Shown: piece after piece, positions 38,701-46,766 of the stretch | Layout: the number at the start of each line of letters is the position of its first letter | Numbering within the stretch: the first letter of the stretch is position 1 | NCBI RefSeq assembly: GCF_001949145.1 | Contig: NW_019091511.1 | Coordinates: forward strand, 331,214 to 395,213 | DNA from: Acanthaster planci | Taxonomy: Eukaryota; Echinodermata; Asteroidea; Valvatida; Acanthasteridae | DNA length: 64,000 bases | Direction: 5' to 3' | Translations under genes and position numbers: made by a program | Notes under the pieces: generated by a model | Seen by the model: the letters and a program-made list of their open reading frames with translations, nothing else | The model's database searches: none | What the model was told of the DNA's origin: nothing

Positions 38701-38724
38701 AATCGCGTCATATTTGTTGCATGA
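11461..38724 (+). CDS. Polycystin-1-like protein (PKD1 family), 26 coding exons
   Basis: This is a large membrane receptor-channel of the polycystin-1 family, which senses signals at cilia or cell surfaces and pairs with PKD2-type channels. Exons: 11461-11710, 15892-16527, 16696-22026, 22346-22521, 22848-23018, 23401-23696, 24135-24281, 25167-25205, 25473-25598, 25999-26089, 26482-26708, 27273-27515, 27901-28128, 28604-28868, 29224-29381, 29669-29899, 30645-30815, 31100-31260, 31586-32372, 33155-33299, 34004-34239, 34654-34858, 35538-36028, 36411-36612, 37629-38183, 38489-38724. All phases agree if one base is missing near 18175; the total is then 3,934 residues. Domain order: signal peptide, LamG-like, WSC, PKD repeats, REJ/GAIN, GPS, PLAT, 11 membrane helices, coiled coil. 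No LRR, C-type lectin or LDLa was seen. The introns after exons 3, 7 and 19 start with GC. Exon 1 is the least certain; the exon 20 donor (aaat|gttgga) is weak. Orthology within the family is not settled. Confidence 0.9.
11711..15891 (+). other. Intron 1 of the polycystin-like gene
   Basis: This 4.2-kb AT-rich intron carries no exon that fits the phase on both sides. A 112-codon open frame at 14733-15071 is listed separately. Short imperfect repeats of ccactctgaaag are seen near 12840-12900. Confidence 0.5.
14733..15071 (+). CDS. Unidentified intronic open frame, 112 codons
   Basis: The frame runs from ATG (MSKEDKQITTSGADSEPN) to TAA with a mixed, protein-like composition (CLWDKNVFLHVKFMVYP, KSRPYHIHVEEIPRGM). 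I do not recognise it, and it lacks splice sites that would fit the surrounding gene. It may be a remnant of a mobile element, a retrocopy or chance. There is no evidence of expression. Confidence 0.15.
   Translation: MSKEDKQITTSGADSEPNCLWDKNVFLHVKFMVYPRETNFRGTVQTLEMEGNGTVLKSRPYHIHVEEIPRGMFLYTPLCNSGSELIEKATEKNLNQDLSKMIYYSISDINPG
15892..16527 (+). CDS. Polycystin-like gene exon 2: LamG/pentraxin-like domain
   Basis: The acceptor ttctctcag gives VNHTRSFELISSDLIQLD. The exon encodes a concanavalin-like jelly-roll domain: ALQLNGSRAVMAA, FTVSMWFHPNDVS, ITWRPNLGLDVHVDGV, DLYIGGRNDMNNGGYAVADI and VTLWDTW are typical LamG-fold strands. It covers residues about 84-295. Such a domain ahead of WSC replaces the leucine-rich repeats of human PKD1. 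Confidence 0.75.
16696..22026 (+). CDS. Polycystin-like gene exon 3: WSC, PKD repeat array, start of REJ
   Basis: This single 5.3-kb exon begins with a WSC domain (YENCMPLGSLESAL, WQCRAACDPSRYNFAAI, RCYCLVNHN), residues about 300-400. A long array of PKD immunoglobulin-like repeats follows, marked by FGDG-type loops and HxY strands (for example HFGDGTNMS, TFGDGNSS, DFGDGTADM, YGDGTTDN, NFGDGS), about a dozen units. Near 21290 the REJ region starts (CKSPPQVSIRGPGE). Many NxS/T sites suggest heavy glycosylation. The frame shifts near 18160-18180. The exon ends at 22026 before a GC donor (ATCAG|gcaagt), proven by phase: the GT three bases later would put a stop in exon 4. Confidence 0.85.
18160..18180 (+). 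other. One-base frame break inside exon 3
   Basis: The upstream frame reads FNPVPALSVDVTNSS and then loses PKD character, ending at a stop at 18282-18284. The frame offset by two then reads NAIPVELHVYPKSNTSLWP and continues the PKD array to the end of the exon. A single missing base, plausibly in the tcaatg run at 18174-18179, restores one frame. Downstream phases also require one extra base. Confidence 0.75.
22346..28868 (+). CDS. Polycystin-like gene exons 4-14: REJ and GAIN region
   Basis: Eleven small exons encode the REJ (receptor for egg jelly) and GAIN-like region that supports autoproteolysis. Markers are CVSNCRDKVNPTSSFTLQGS and CSNCDANSQSLFTWTLYS (exon 4), YYLRLDVKDVLLGNG and FLTNLPPYNGACQINPS (exon 5), SADSSTSGILFGVGPEEF (exon 6) and AITSLVGSNNSRLSLLASSG (exon 7). 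Exon 8 is only 13 codons. Exon 11 has a charged EEAMRKKKERERNEQ stretch. Every junction keeps the frame. The intron after exon 7 (24282-25166) starts with GC. Confidence 0.85.
29224..29899 (+). CDS. Polycystin-like gene exons 15-16: GPS motif and first membrane helix
   Basis: Exon 15 (29224-29381) ends CRFWDTNITAWSSRGCQ and exon 16 (29669-29899) continues SSIHCLCNHLSSFAS. Together they make a standard GPS, with the four cysteines and the expected cleavage between HL and S. The first membrane helix follows (FATVLGFFGLYLLLLIWL), then a basic stop-transfer RRKDK. Confidence 0.92.
30645..31260 (+). CDS. Polycystin-like gene exons 17-18: PLAT domain
   Basis: Exons 30645-30815 and 31100-31260 encode most of a PLAT/LH2 beta-sandwich in the first cytosolic loop: TYFYQVTVQTGMGPGCGTRS, VSIILTGEDGDSGVRLL, PLGPLSYIKLWHDNSG and WYLSQVSILDLQNG. 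It ends in exon 19 (YFFVCDRWLAVEKDDG). PLAT domains bind lipids and partners. Confidence 0.92.
31586..34858 (+). CDS. Polycystin-like gene exons 19-22: membrane helices 2-6 and start of the TOP loop
   Basis: Exon 19 (31586-32372) finishes PLAT and carries helices around RLSCCLCLLYLSMITSAMF, LYIGFISALIVLPVNILIV and YIAWLLMILSSFTAAFFTIL, then SEWLTSMLISLVNSVLVIQP. It ends at AAG|gcaagt, a GC donor. Exon 20 (33155-33299) continues VLIVAMLLSLIFKKP. Exon 21 (34004-34239) has KEIKLNRTLKETGIY and helix TLFVVVVLFLCYSSRDG. Exon 22 (34654-34858) starts the extracellular TOP domain (FWQWVEEALIPGLYGN, GPVRLRQLRVKD). Confidence 0.88.
32419..32955. mobile_element. TTAA-flanked MITE in intron 19
   Basis: TTAA at 32419-32422 is followed by aggtgcagtccatcatctg. 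At the right end ccaaatgatggactgtatc-like sequence (the inverted copy, about 32931-32951) is followed by TTAA at 32952-32955. The roughly 17-bp terminal inverted repeats and TTAA duplication resemble piggyBac-type non-autonomous elements. A partial relative lies at 41251. Confidence 0.65.
33690..33930 (-). repeat. Putative tRNA-derived SINE
   Basis: On the minus strand a pol III A-box-like word (taggtcgatgcagtggc, near 33900-33918) is followed about 40 bp later by a perfect B box (gggttcgaatccc, 33861-33873). A non-tRNA body then runs to about 33690. It lies in intron 20 of the polycystin-like gene. Confidence 0.55.
34940..34985. repeat. 22-bp tandem repeat at the edge of an assembly gap
   Basis: Two copies of a unit like caggtacccattttccatacat are seen just before the Ns. 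The gap probably hides a longer array. The repeat lies in the intron between exons 22 and 23. Confidence 0.6.
34986..35456. other. Assembly gap (471 N)
   Basis: Unknown sequence inside the intron between exons 22 and 23 of the polycystin-like gene. The flanking exon phases agree, so no exon need be missing. Confidence 0.95.
35538..38183 (+). CDS. Polycystin-like gene exons 23-25: TOP domain and channel-like core
   Basis: Exon 23 (35538-36028) is most of the TOP/polycystin domain (EFGTTTAEALATAHFLRE, IFVEFSVYNANINLFSVATL). Exon 24 (36411-36612) gives helices VIFVAYLLFFIIKLILLI and ALELILLLVAIVAVIMFAF. Exon 25 (37629-38183) gives LLACLSFLSLIRYMHLLRL, FLIMWSLVFCAFAQLSYLLF, the pore-loop region (FVATLETLFSMLLGKFDF) and the last helix (FLIYIVTMYLILTNMFITII). 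Phase across the N gap between exons 22 and 23 is consistent (phase 1), so the gap is intronic. Confidence 0.9.
36104..36342. mobile_element. Element with perfect 30-bp inverted repeats and a (gaat)n tail inside
   Basis: The arms at 36104-36133 and 36313-36342 (aatattgatgaagtatgtga...) are exact inverted copies over 30 bp. Between them lies a poly-T tract and, near 36230-36275, ttattaataaaccaatttgaatgaatgaatgaat, which looks like the 3' tail of a LINE. It lies in intron 23. Confidence 0.6.
37043..37187. repeat. Hairpin with 41-bp arms in intron 24
   Basis: The arm at 37043-37083 (atgtgcttagccggtcttca...) pairs with 37147-37187 read in reverse, with 33 of 41 positions identical. It is a foldback or MITE. 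Confidence 0.55.
38489..38724 (+). CDS. Polycystin-like gene exon 26: coiled-coil cytosolic tail
   Basis: The last exon (acceptor tttttacag) reads AKLMYEDTMDLLEKSVDKII and NFVETNYGKV, a heptad-like helix suited to pairing with a PKD2-type partner. A Ser-rich stretch (SPARSLSRISLHSATRSS), probably phosphorylated, follows. The stop is TGA at 38722-38724. Confidence 0.85.
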
Positions 38725-39662
38725 AAAAATGGCATTGATTTCTGGCTTCAGATGAAACGCCCACTGAGTACTGCTACCATGATTGATAACACTACACCTA
38801 TATTACGTGTATATAACGGTTTTAATGGAAGCTTGCCATGTATAAATTCATCAACTGTAAATATGAAAGGCTCTTAGTTAACAGATAATGTACATTTTGT
38901 CATTATAGATGGCCACAATGTGAACTTGAAGGAATCTTGCCTCCTCATAAATTTCCAGATTTATTATCGCTGAGCCTAATCATATTCTGTGAAAGTTTTG
39001 ATATGCGCTTATGCTTTCTTTGAGTTGAAGTTCTGTGTCGTGAATTAATATGAATATGAAGGTAAATAGAACAATTAAGAGATATTTAAATCTTGTTAAG
39101 GTAAATGTAAAAACATACATTATAAGTATTCAAAATGATGCTCTGTGATAAAAACAATTTCAAGTTGAAGAAATTTGTAATAGATTTTAAAATAACTTTA
39201 GTTACATTTGATTAAGATTTCAAATTAACGTTTGAACTCAATGTGAGCACAATTAATTCAAGACAGTTTGACTCTTTTGATGTCGAGTTTTAGCATATAT
39301 AAATTTATTCATCCTTGATATAAAGTTAAGCATGATTTCCAAATCACTCCTTGTTATACAAAACACTGCAAAGAACAAGATGTCTCAAATGACAGTTATT
39401 TCCAGACATTTTGGAATCTGTGTAAAACAAAATGTAATAATGTGTGTCATAGAATGTGACAGTTTGTAGCCCATGTGTTCTGCAAATTAGATTAATCATT
39501 TGACATGAGAACTTCTGTTCATTTTCATCAAGGTCTGAACATTTTTAGGTCCGAGATGCGAGGATGCTTACTTTGTGGGATGAAAAGAAAAACAATGCAA
39601 TTTTCTTAACAAATCTTTTAAACATCTCCCACTTTGCTGAATACAATTTTGGCACAATAGAA

Positions 39663-39690
39663 AATAAATGGAGCCTGTCTGTGAAATAAA
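39663..39690 (+). terminator. Polyadenylation signals of the polycystin-like gene
   Basis: AATAAA occurs at 39663-39668 and again at 39685-39690, about 940-965 bp after the stop. They lie about 210 bp before the stop codon of the convergent ECHS1 gene. Confidence 0.5.
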
Positions 39691-39776
39691 AACAAGACTC
39701 ATCTGGCTCATACACTGTATCATATTCAAAACTTAGGCTGCCAAAATAGATCTTGAGAACAAATCTTTCCTGTCAA

Positions 39777-39867
39777 CAACATCATCATCATAATCATCAT
39801 CATCAGCAAAATCACTTTTGTAATCTCAAGCCTCGTCCAACTCCCAACAGTTTCCATGGAAACTGTT
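39777..39867. repeat. ATC microsatellite and 22-bp perfect palindrome
   Basis: A (atc)n-rich tract at about 39780-39806 precedes a perfect 22-bp palindrome at 39846-39867 centred on ttccatggaa. Both sit between the polycystin polyA signals and the ECHS1 stop codon, in what should be ECHS1 3' UTR. Confidence 0.7.
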
Positions 39868-39897
39868 CATATAGCACCCTGCACAATCCCACATGGT

Positions 39898-42800
39898 TTA
39901 ATTGTCGGTGAAGTTAGCTTTTCTCTTTTCCACAAATGCTGCCATCCCCTCCTTACGATCTTCCTGAAAGGTAAGAGAGGAACATACTTTCCCTTTATAA
40001 CCAATTGATCCCAAGTCAAATTACAAGTCAATCACAACTACAGATAACTTTCGATGAAAGTTATCAGAAAGTCTTACAAAGACAGCTTGAGAGCAAGTTG
40101 TTGGCATCTTGCAAAATCCTCGACATCAAACCAAACCATAAATCCAAACATTTCCAGACCAGCCCAAACAACCCAACCCTACCCAAACCCAATTTCAGCC
40201 AAACAAAACCAACCTAATCCAGCTTATCCTAAACTAAACCAAACCCAACCCAGGCTAATCCAACCCAAACCAAACACAGACCAACTATACCAAACCAAAC
40301 TAACTAGCAACCAAAAACTTACGGTTGCAAAAGTGGCATAGAAGATTTTCTTCTCAGTTTTGAGTCCCTCTTGCAAGGAGAGTTCGTGCGCCGCGTTAAC
40401 CGCCTCTTTCCCCATGGCAACCGTCAGTTTCGAATTTTTACCAATTTTCTCGGCCAACTCGATGGCCTTGTCAAGCACCTCCTCCGATGGGAAGACCTTG
40501 CTCACAAGCCCTACGGATGAGATTCAGATGAGATTGTGTTGTTAATAAAGCTTGCCATTTTGCTGCCATTCAAAAATGGCCGAAGTATAAAATACTCTAC
40601 ATGATAGATTTCGATACTCAACCCTAATCATACTAAAATGCAACAAAGATTTTACACTAAACCCTCAAGAGTCAGGCTCCCTTTCTGGATGTAAATGGGA
40701 GAAGCTCTGTGATGCAACTGAAGTGATAAGCTCTAGCAGAAACTTGCTGAACTGCGTGCAAAAGTATAATCCATGTACATTTGCCAGTACTGGCATACCT
40801 CATGCATGTAAAGTTTTATAATCCTTGACTGATACATGTCCACTATTATTCTATTAACAAATCCAAGTTTGAGAAGAGATAATTATACATGAACTTGATG
40901 TTTCAGTTAGTGTGCCCTTGAAAATGGCTCCAAGTGTACATCATCTGGTTTCTCAAACAGTGGCCCTTCTTTTGTAAAGCTTGTAAACTTCTCAAGTTCA
41001 TGTGATAGTTCCAGGCAAGAATATCAATCAAAGCCAAAATCATGGGACGATTGACTTCAGATGAGCATATTTTGCTCAATGAATATTACATGAAATTCCC
41101 AAGGTTTTCATTACCCATTTCTTTGGCCTCTTGGCCAGTGATAGGATCTCCTGAGAGGACCATCTCCATGGCAACAGATTTACCAACAGCTCTGGTCAGC
41201 CTCTGAGTACCTCCCGCCCCTGTTGATTAGGAAAGATACTAATAATTACTTTAAGGTACAGTCCATCATTTACAATTTGCGCATTGTGTTAATTAGCTTG
41301 TTAAGACAGTGAAAATGGGAAATATTACTTCAAAACTTTGTTGGTGAGTAATTCTGACAGACACTTTGTTGTAATTTTTTCTTATGCTCTTGTGATAAAG
41401 AGCACTTTGAGTGACAAAAGTGCCCTCTAAAAAGCATTGATGAAAGGTTTTTCTGAGAATGGAAAAACTACCACTTTCTTGTCACTTCAAATGAAATGAG
41501 GTATTAAAAAATCTTGCTTGTATTGTTGTAACTCATCGTAATATCAATGAAAACAAGTTGAGCTGAATCTTCACTCCGTCTTTCCTTTAACTTTTCTCCC
41601 CCCTTTCCACTAAAGCACCACTAAAACAATATTCAGGGTGGGTGTTCTCACAGCGTGATTTCATACCTGGGATTGTGCCCAGCAAGATCTCTGGCTGACC
41701 GAACTTGGCTTTGTCTCCTGCGTAGATAATATCACACATCATGGCCAGTTCGCATCCACCACCAAGCTGCCCCAAAAAAGATCAGAGTTACTCCTCTCAA
41801 AAGTCTGTCCCAAAAGCTCTACATCATCTCATCGCCTGCTAGTTTCCAAGTTGGGTAGATATTTATGAAGGAGGAAATTTCATCACCATGGTTTAGAACT
41901 GTATACGGAAACTGACTAGGTGAGGGTCATCACTCATCTCCTGTGACAACATTGTTGGATTTCTACATGGGGCATGAATGACTGATCTGCAAGATCACCC
42001 AATTGCTCTGCACAACTGATCAATCCTTGCGATCTTTTTCCTTCCCTTTTTGAAACAATCTATCTCAGATGTGAATTGGAAAGAAAAGAATTATCCACAG
42101 ATCAAGCAAGAATACTGAGTGATCACGCAAAGATCAGGCAATCATGCATATCAACCAATCGTATCCAACATCAATACTACTGATATATTTCTCGTTATAT
42201 TTCTATTATATTTCTTACAGCATAGCCATTGACCACAGCAATCACAGGCTTTTTAGTCCTTGTGACTTGATCCCAATGAGCCAGGAAGTTGCCGCTGTAC
42301 ACACTCTGGAACGTATATCCCGCCATCTCCTTAATGTCAGCTCCGGCTTCAAATGCAGCCAAAAAAGAAAAAGGGAAGAAAAAAGAAAAGAAAAGTGAAC
42401 ACAATATATATATATATATATACACATTGTGAAACTTGACGTGACCAAACTATGAACTGAGGTAGAGTCTACAAAAATTGACAAAAACTTAACTTTAAAG
42501 TTGCAAACATCTCTTTCTCACACTGAGTAGGGAACAAGCCCTTTTTACACAGGCAAAGGATTGTTATAAAAAAATCCTACACACAGGAAAGTGATTTCAA
42601 CCAGTCATTTATTATTGAATCGGCATTTACACAAGCATTATTTTTTACTTTAATTGTATCCAATGCAACACACTGAAGTAATGCTTTCTACTGAAATACA
42701 CTCTCTGATGTCAGAAAGAGAACACTTTTTACCTAGTAGTTCACGACTTAAAGATTTTTATGTCATAATCAAAATGACCATAGGTGCTTGGGTAATTTAG

Positions 42801-45800
42801 TTGGAATACTCAAAAATACAATAAATTATCGGTTGATGCGTTTTTCAAGAACATACCAGCGAATGCCTTCTGTGATCCAGTCAAAATGATGCAGGAAACC
42901 TCCTTGTCTGCTTCAAACTTCTGCAAGGCATTAGACACATCGTCCATCAAAGCATCACACAGCGCATTCAGAGCCTTGGGACGATTCAACTGAATCAAAC
43001 CGACATTCTGTTTCTCTCCTCTCTTCTCCACGATGATGTTCTCATAATTGGCTGAGTTTAGATGGAAAAATTCAACAAAAAACCTGAAGAATGAAGCAGT
43101 CATATTCACCAGGTCCAAACTAAACACAATTTACACATCTGCAGAACAACAGCCAGGCCTTAAACTCAAAGGGTTCATTATCTGCTTAGATGAGTAACTG
43201 TAAGTTTCTTTCTGTCAGCACTTGTAATCTAATTAATTTTGTCTGAACTTGTACTAGCTGACGGCCTACATGTAGAATGAATCCCACAACAACATGAATA
43301 AATTTGTCTTGGTAAATCTCCTCAACCATGATTGGCTTAATTTACTTCTATTCCAATGACCAACCATAGCTCGGCTTTCTTCTGTGGGTGACAGGAAAAC
43401 AACTAGGAAAAGATAAGAGCTGTGTTGTGATTGGTTAAGTTGTTATACTGCCGACGATTTTCCAGGGCATGGATTGGAAAAATGCTCACAAATTTCACCA
43501 TTTTAATGAGATACAATTAAACCTCCCCAGCAGACATCTGACCTCACTAAGAAGGGATGAATTAATTTTGTAGCACAAGTTTCTCTGATGGCAGAGTAAG
43601 TTGGCACAATCGGAACTGCCACAACTGTGTTTATGCGAGTTTGTACATCATGTGCATGTATAATGTTCATTGCTATCTTCAAGGTTTGTATAAGCCTTAT
43701 AGTTCTGGAATTAATGTTCAGGCAAGTATTGAATCTCATAGGTTTGTCAAGTGTTGTCTATATACATGTAGGTATGTGGCCCAAAAATTCACAGTCGTTA
43801 AATGCCACTGCCATTTATACAGTTTGAAAGGTCTTGAGAAAAGCTTTCCAATATCACCAACAGGACCCTCCTCTGAAAAAAAAAAGAAAGCTTGCTGGGG
43901 TCGGCTGGCCGGTCCGAGTCAGATAAAGCAGCGGATACTGCAAACTATTTTCAAGATGGAAGCTCGGTGGTCGAGTGGTTAAGACATCTGCACTAGTAAG
44001 CAGGAGGTCGTGGGTTCGAGTCCCACCCGAGTAAGCATTTTTTGTGACTTTTTTCGCAAGCTCTCAGACAAGCACTGAGCATACAGTGTCTATTAATATA
44101 TACATGTACGTTGGGTAAGGGCAAAACCTGTCATATAAATTTACATCTCCCCAACACAAAAAAAATACATCTTGAAAATATTACACATGTCTTGAAATGG
44201 AACAGCCGTCAAGACGATGAGGGGTCAAGTGCCGTATTGTTCAACGACCTTATTTCAAAGATGGCGACTGCGAGAGCGAGCCCGTGAGACTGAATGGGTG
44301 AAGGCAAAAAGACTGGAAAATACCAAAACAACCTGAGTGAAATCATTCAATAAATGGCGCTAAGAAAGCGGAGAGGCTAAGGATCATCTTTGTGTGCAAA
44401 AGAACTTGCGGCCACAATGATAAAATGGTGCGCCAAAAAAAATTTCAGTGTGGCTAAGGATGGAGCGGGAGTGAGAGTCCGTGCCACACTAGTGGGGCTA
44501 CCTAGTCGGTCATACTAATTACCGTCACCACGCGACGGACCGTCAACACACCGTCAACACCCCAAAAAACATGTTAAAAATCAAAACTGTGGTACTCGAC
44601 TGTAACACGTACATGTTTGACGAAGGGATATTTTGCCTAAACTTCCACAGGTTAGACTCAGGATAGGAAATTGCCGTTTTAATTTGGCCGAATCGCCTCT
44701 TTCGAACAGCTCAGAAATCAGCCGCCATGTTACCTCTAGGGCAAATGGGACCATACCATTATGCTAGTGGGGTGGTGATATTATATGATAAAGATACAAC
44801 ACTTCTTCCTTTAAAGTTACTATATTTGTATTTTTTCTTAACATTGAATAATTGTCCCTTTTCGTATTACAAATGGGTCACGTGGAGACATTTTGTCTTA
44901 AATTTTTCAACCTCGGGGAGACATTGGTCATTAGGGAGACATTTATGACAATAACTGTGTTAAACAAAAACTATGATGTTGTTTCTGCTATATTGATTTT
45001 TATTATCTTAAAAAGTATTTAATTTATGGCGCAGCATATCCATACCTAAATGGTACAGTCCAAACTCCACGAAGAGGCAAGATGGCGGCGAACAGCTATG
45101 CTGCTAGGGGTGTAGTCCACTAATTCAGCCCCATTGAAAACAGTGTAAAATCAGCATTGTTCGGGGCCCAATAATATGCGTACCAACATCCCTGAGGCAT
45201 CTGAAACACATGTTAAATTATGGTCCATAATCTTTCACTTTCTTTTCAATTTTCTATGGGTAAACCGATCACATTTTGAGTTGTTCCCTCAAAACAAAAT
45301 TACCCCCAAAAAGTGATTTTTCCAAAGTCTGCTTGCAGCCATTTTTCAAGTGACAACCCTCAACTTTCTCAGGCACTTAGGACCATTTTTCAACAGTATT
45401 TTTTAGCCATTATGCTCTCAGATGAAAGCCCAAAGACCCAGGGAGTTGATTCTGGCAAACAGTTACACAATCTCACCATTTTGGGGGCCATACAATCTCC
45501 TTTTTCAAAAGATACTGTGGGGGCACTTTCAATGCTAATGAGCTGGCCAGAAATTCACGCTGGAATTAGTGGACTGCAACCCTAGAGATTTTTTTTTTCG
45601 TGTGAAAAAAATCCATTTTGCAAATTGATTTGTGACCTCCACCTACTGGAAAGCCTCTTTCAGGCCAAGTATTACACTTCCACGCTTCGTTTATGGATTA
45701 AAGTTGTATTTTCGGGAAGTTGACGCTGTGTTGACGTTACTATCATATGGTTACAGTGTGTTGACGGTGTGCTGACAGTAATATAATCAGTAACCCTACT

Positions 45801-46125
45801 TACATGACGTATGGACATGTTGGAAATCTTTCCGTGTGGACTTTGAATGCACATAGTCATGAATGATGGGGGAACACCTAGGCCTACAATCATGACAATG
45901 CACAGTGCCAATGTCACGATGCAGTCAGCATGATCAGGGCCGGCCTCATGCCATGACAATGCCTAGGCATACCTCATGTATTTATTTGGGCCTACGACGG
46001 TCATGACCTAGGCCTCGCCTACCTGCAGACGACAAAGATCGAAAATTTGCCGCCAACGGAAGCTTTGAACACACCGATGACCTCACCACTGGTCTTGTCA
46101 CTAGGGTTTTGCCAAGGGCAGACAT
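39898..46125 (-). CDS. ECHS1: ECHS1, mitochondrial short-chain enoyl-CoA hydratase, 7 coding exons
   Basis: The enzyme hydrates trans-2-enoyl-CoA to L-3-hydroxyacyl-CoA in mitochondrial beta-oxidation and valine breakdown. Exons: 46023-46125, 42857-43051, 42219-42346, 41667-41766, 41115-41219, 40323-40510, 39898-39963. All phases agree, giving 294 residues (human about 290). Exon 1 encodes a basic targeting peptide ([18 protein letters not shown]... to RSLSSA). Exon 2 has [19 protein letters not shown], and the exon 2-3 junction makes [11 protein letters not shown] (oxyanion hole). Exon 4 has [17 protein letters not shown] and [14 protein letters not shown], which hold the two catalytic Glu residues. 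The last exon ends [18 protein letters not shown]. The gene is head to head with WDR45B and tail to tail with the polycystin-like gene. Intron 1 (about 3 kb) is full of transposons. Confidence 0.96.
40125..40312. repeat. Low-complexity accaaac/aaccca tract
   Basis: A region of irregular repeats of the words aaaccaaaccc, aacccaa and caaacc lies in the last ECHS1 intron, just downstream (in gene sense) of exon 6. It is strongly strand-biased (almost no G on the plus strand). Confidence 0.7.
41251..41295. mobile_element. Partial copy of the TTAA-flanked MITE
   Basis: TTAA followed by ggtacagtccatcattta and aatttgcgcattgtgtt matches the left end of the element at 32419 for about 45 bp. No matching right end was found nearby, so it is truncated or diverged. 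It lies about 30 bp from ECHS1 exon 5. Confidence 0.5.
42403..42421. repeat. (TA)n microsatellite
   Basis: A run of ta dinucleotides in ECHS1 intron 2, next to an A/G-rich tract (42361-42395). Confidence 0.8.
43961..44033 (+). tRNA. tRNA-like sequence (Thr-AGT-like) or SINE head
   Basis: A 73-nt sequence has A-box-like tggtcgagtggtt and a perfect B box ggttcgagtcc. The T arm (gtggg/cccac) is perfect, and five of seven acceptor pairs are Watson-Crick plus one G-T. The anticodon stem is ctgc/gcag around a loop of 8 rather than 7 bases (actagtaa), which would put AGT in the anticodon position. A TTTTTT pol III stop follows at 44038. The extra loop base, the A-A mismatch at the acceptor tip and a related copy near 63814 point to a tRNA pseudogene or SINE rather than a working tRNA. 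Confidence 0.45.
44519..45781. mobile_element. DNA transposon with accgtcaacac-rich ends
   Basis: The left end ttaccgtcaccacgcgac and the right end, inverted ttactgtcagcacaccgtc, form terminal inverted repeats. Both ends carry further copies of the word accgtcaacac. The element is about 1.26 kb with no transposase frame and lies in ECHS1 intron 1. A second element sits inside it. Confidence 0.6.
45104..45585. mobile_element. Nested MITE with ctaggg...agtccactaattc ends
   Basis: The left end ctaggggtgtagtccactaa and the right end, inverted ctagggttgcagtccactaa, are near-identical over 23 bp (two mismatches). The 482-bp element carries no transposase frame. It lies within the larger element at 44519-45781, which suggests a later insertion. 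Confidence 0.65.
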
Positions 46126-46766
46126 GCACTTGTACAATGAGGCCATTGTCCACTTGGGAAGTTAAAAAAGTCCAAGGTACGCACAATCCCACCGTCTGCG
46201 ATGAGTAATCGTTCACCCCACAGTGCTGTATAACGTGTTATGTTACGCGTGTGCTTGCAATCTATTCCAAGGTCTTCCATAGCGCAAATAAAGAAGGCTC
46301 AGGGAACAAGACTTGCAAGGTCAGAGCTGACCAAGAAGAGTTCATATTTTGACCTTTAATTCTCGTGAGATTCTACGTGATAAGAATGAGGGCGGGATAC
46401 ACCAATTTATGTAAGGGGCTTTTATTAATACTCAAAGGCTAAAGAACAAGAAAATTACTGAATGGTATTAATTATTCAAAAATTTGTTCATAAAAATAAT
46501 TTTAGTATTTTTTTAATATTAAGTTTTCATTCAATTTTTAAATCCATTTTTGGTGTTAAACTTCAATTTGTTTATTGCCAACATTTTGACATTACCCTTT
46601 TTGACGTAGAATCGTCCAGAGGGACGACCCCATTCAACAGGAAGCTCGTCTATCGAGGCTGCGGGTATTTAATATTGCGGGGTAGCCGGTAGGCGTCCTG
46701 TATGATTTATCACTAGGCTAAAATCTCATCCTGTGACCATCTGATCTCAGATTTATCCATGACAGC
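46126..46766. promoter_or_regulatory. Divergent ECHS1-WDR45B promoter region
   Basis: The ECHS1 start codon (46125, minus) and the WDR45B start codon (46767, plus) are 641 bp apart in head-to-head order. The region should hold both 5' UTRs and a shared or paired promoter. I see no clear TATA box for either gene. Exact transcription starts cannot be read from the sequence. Confidence 0.6.

Noticed and set aside
42805-42856. Extension of ECHS1 exon 2 past the gtatgt donor
   Set aside because: The extension (MFLKNAS...) is not in the family, while splicing at 42857 restores [11 protein letters not shown].
46019-46216. 65-codon minus frame (MNDYSSQTVG...) as the start of ECHS1
   Set aside because: It ends in phase 2 at the donor, but exon 2 needs phase 1. 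The overlapping frame from the ATG at 46125 fits and encodes a mitochondrial presequence.
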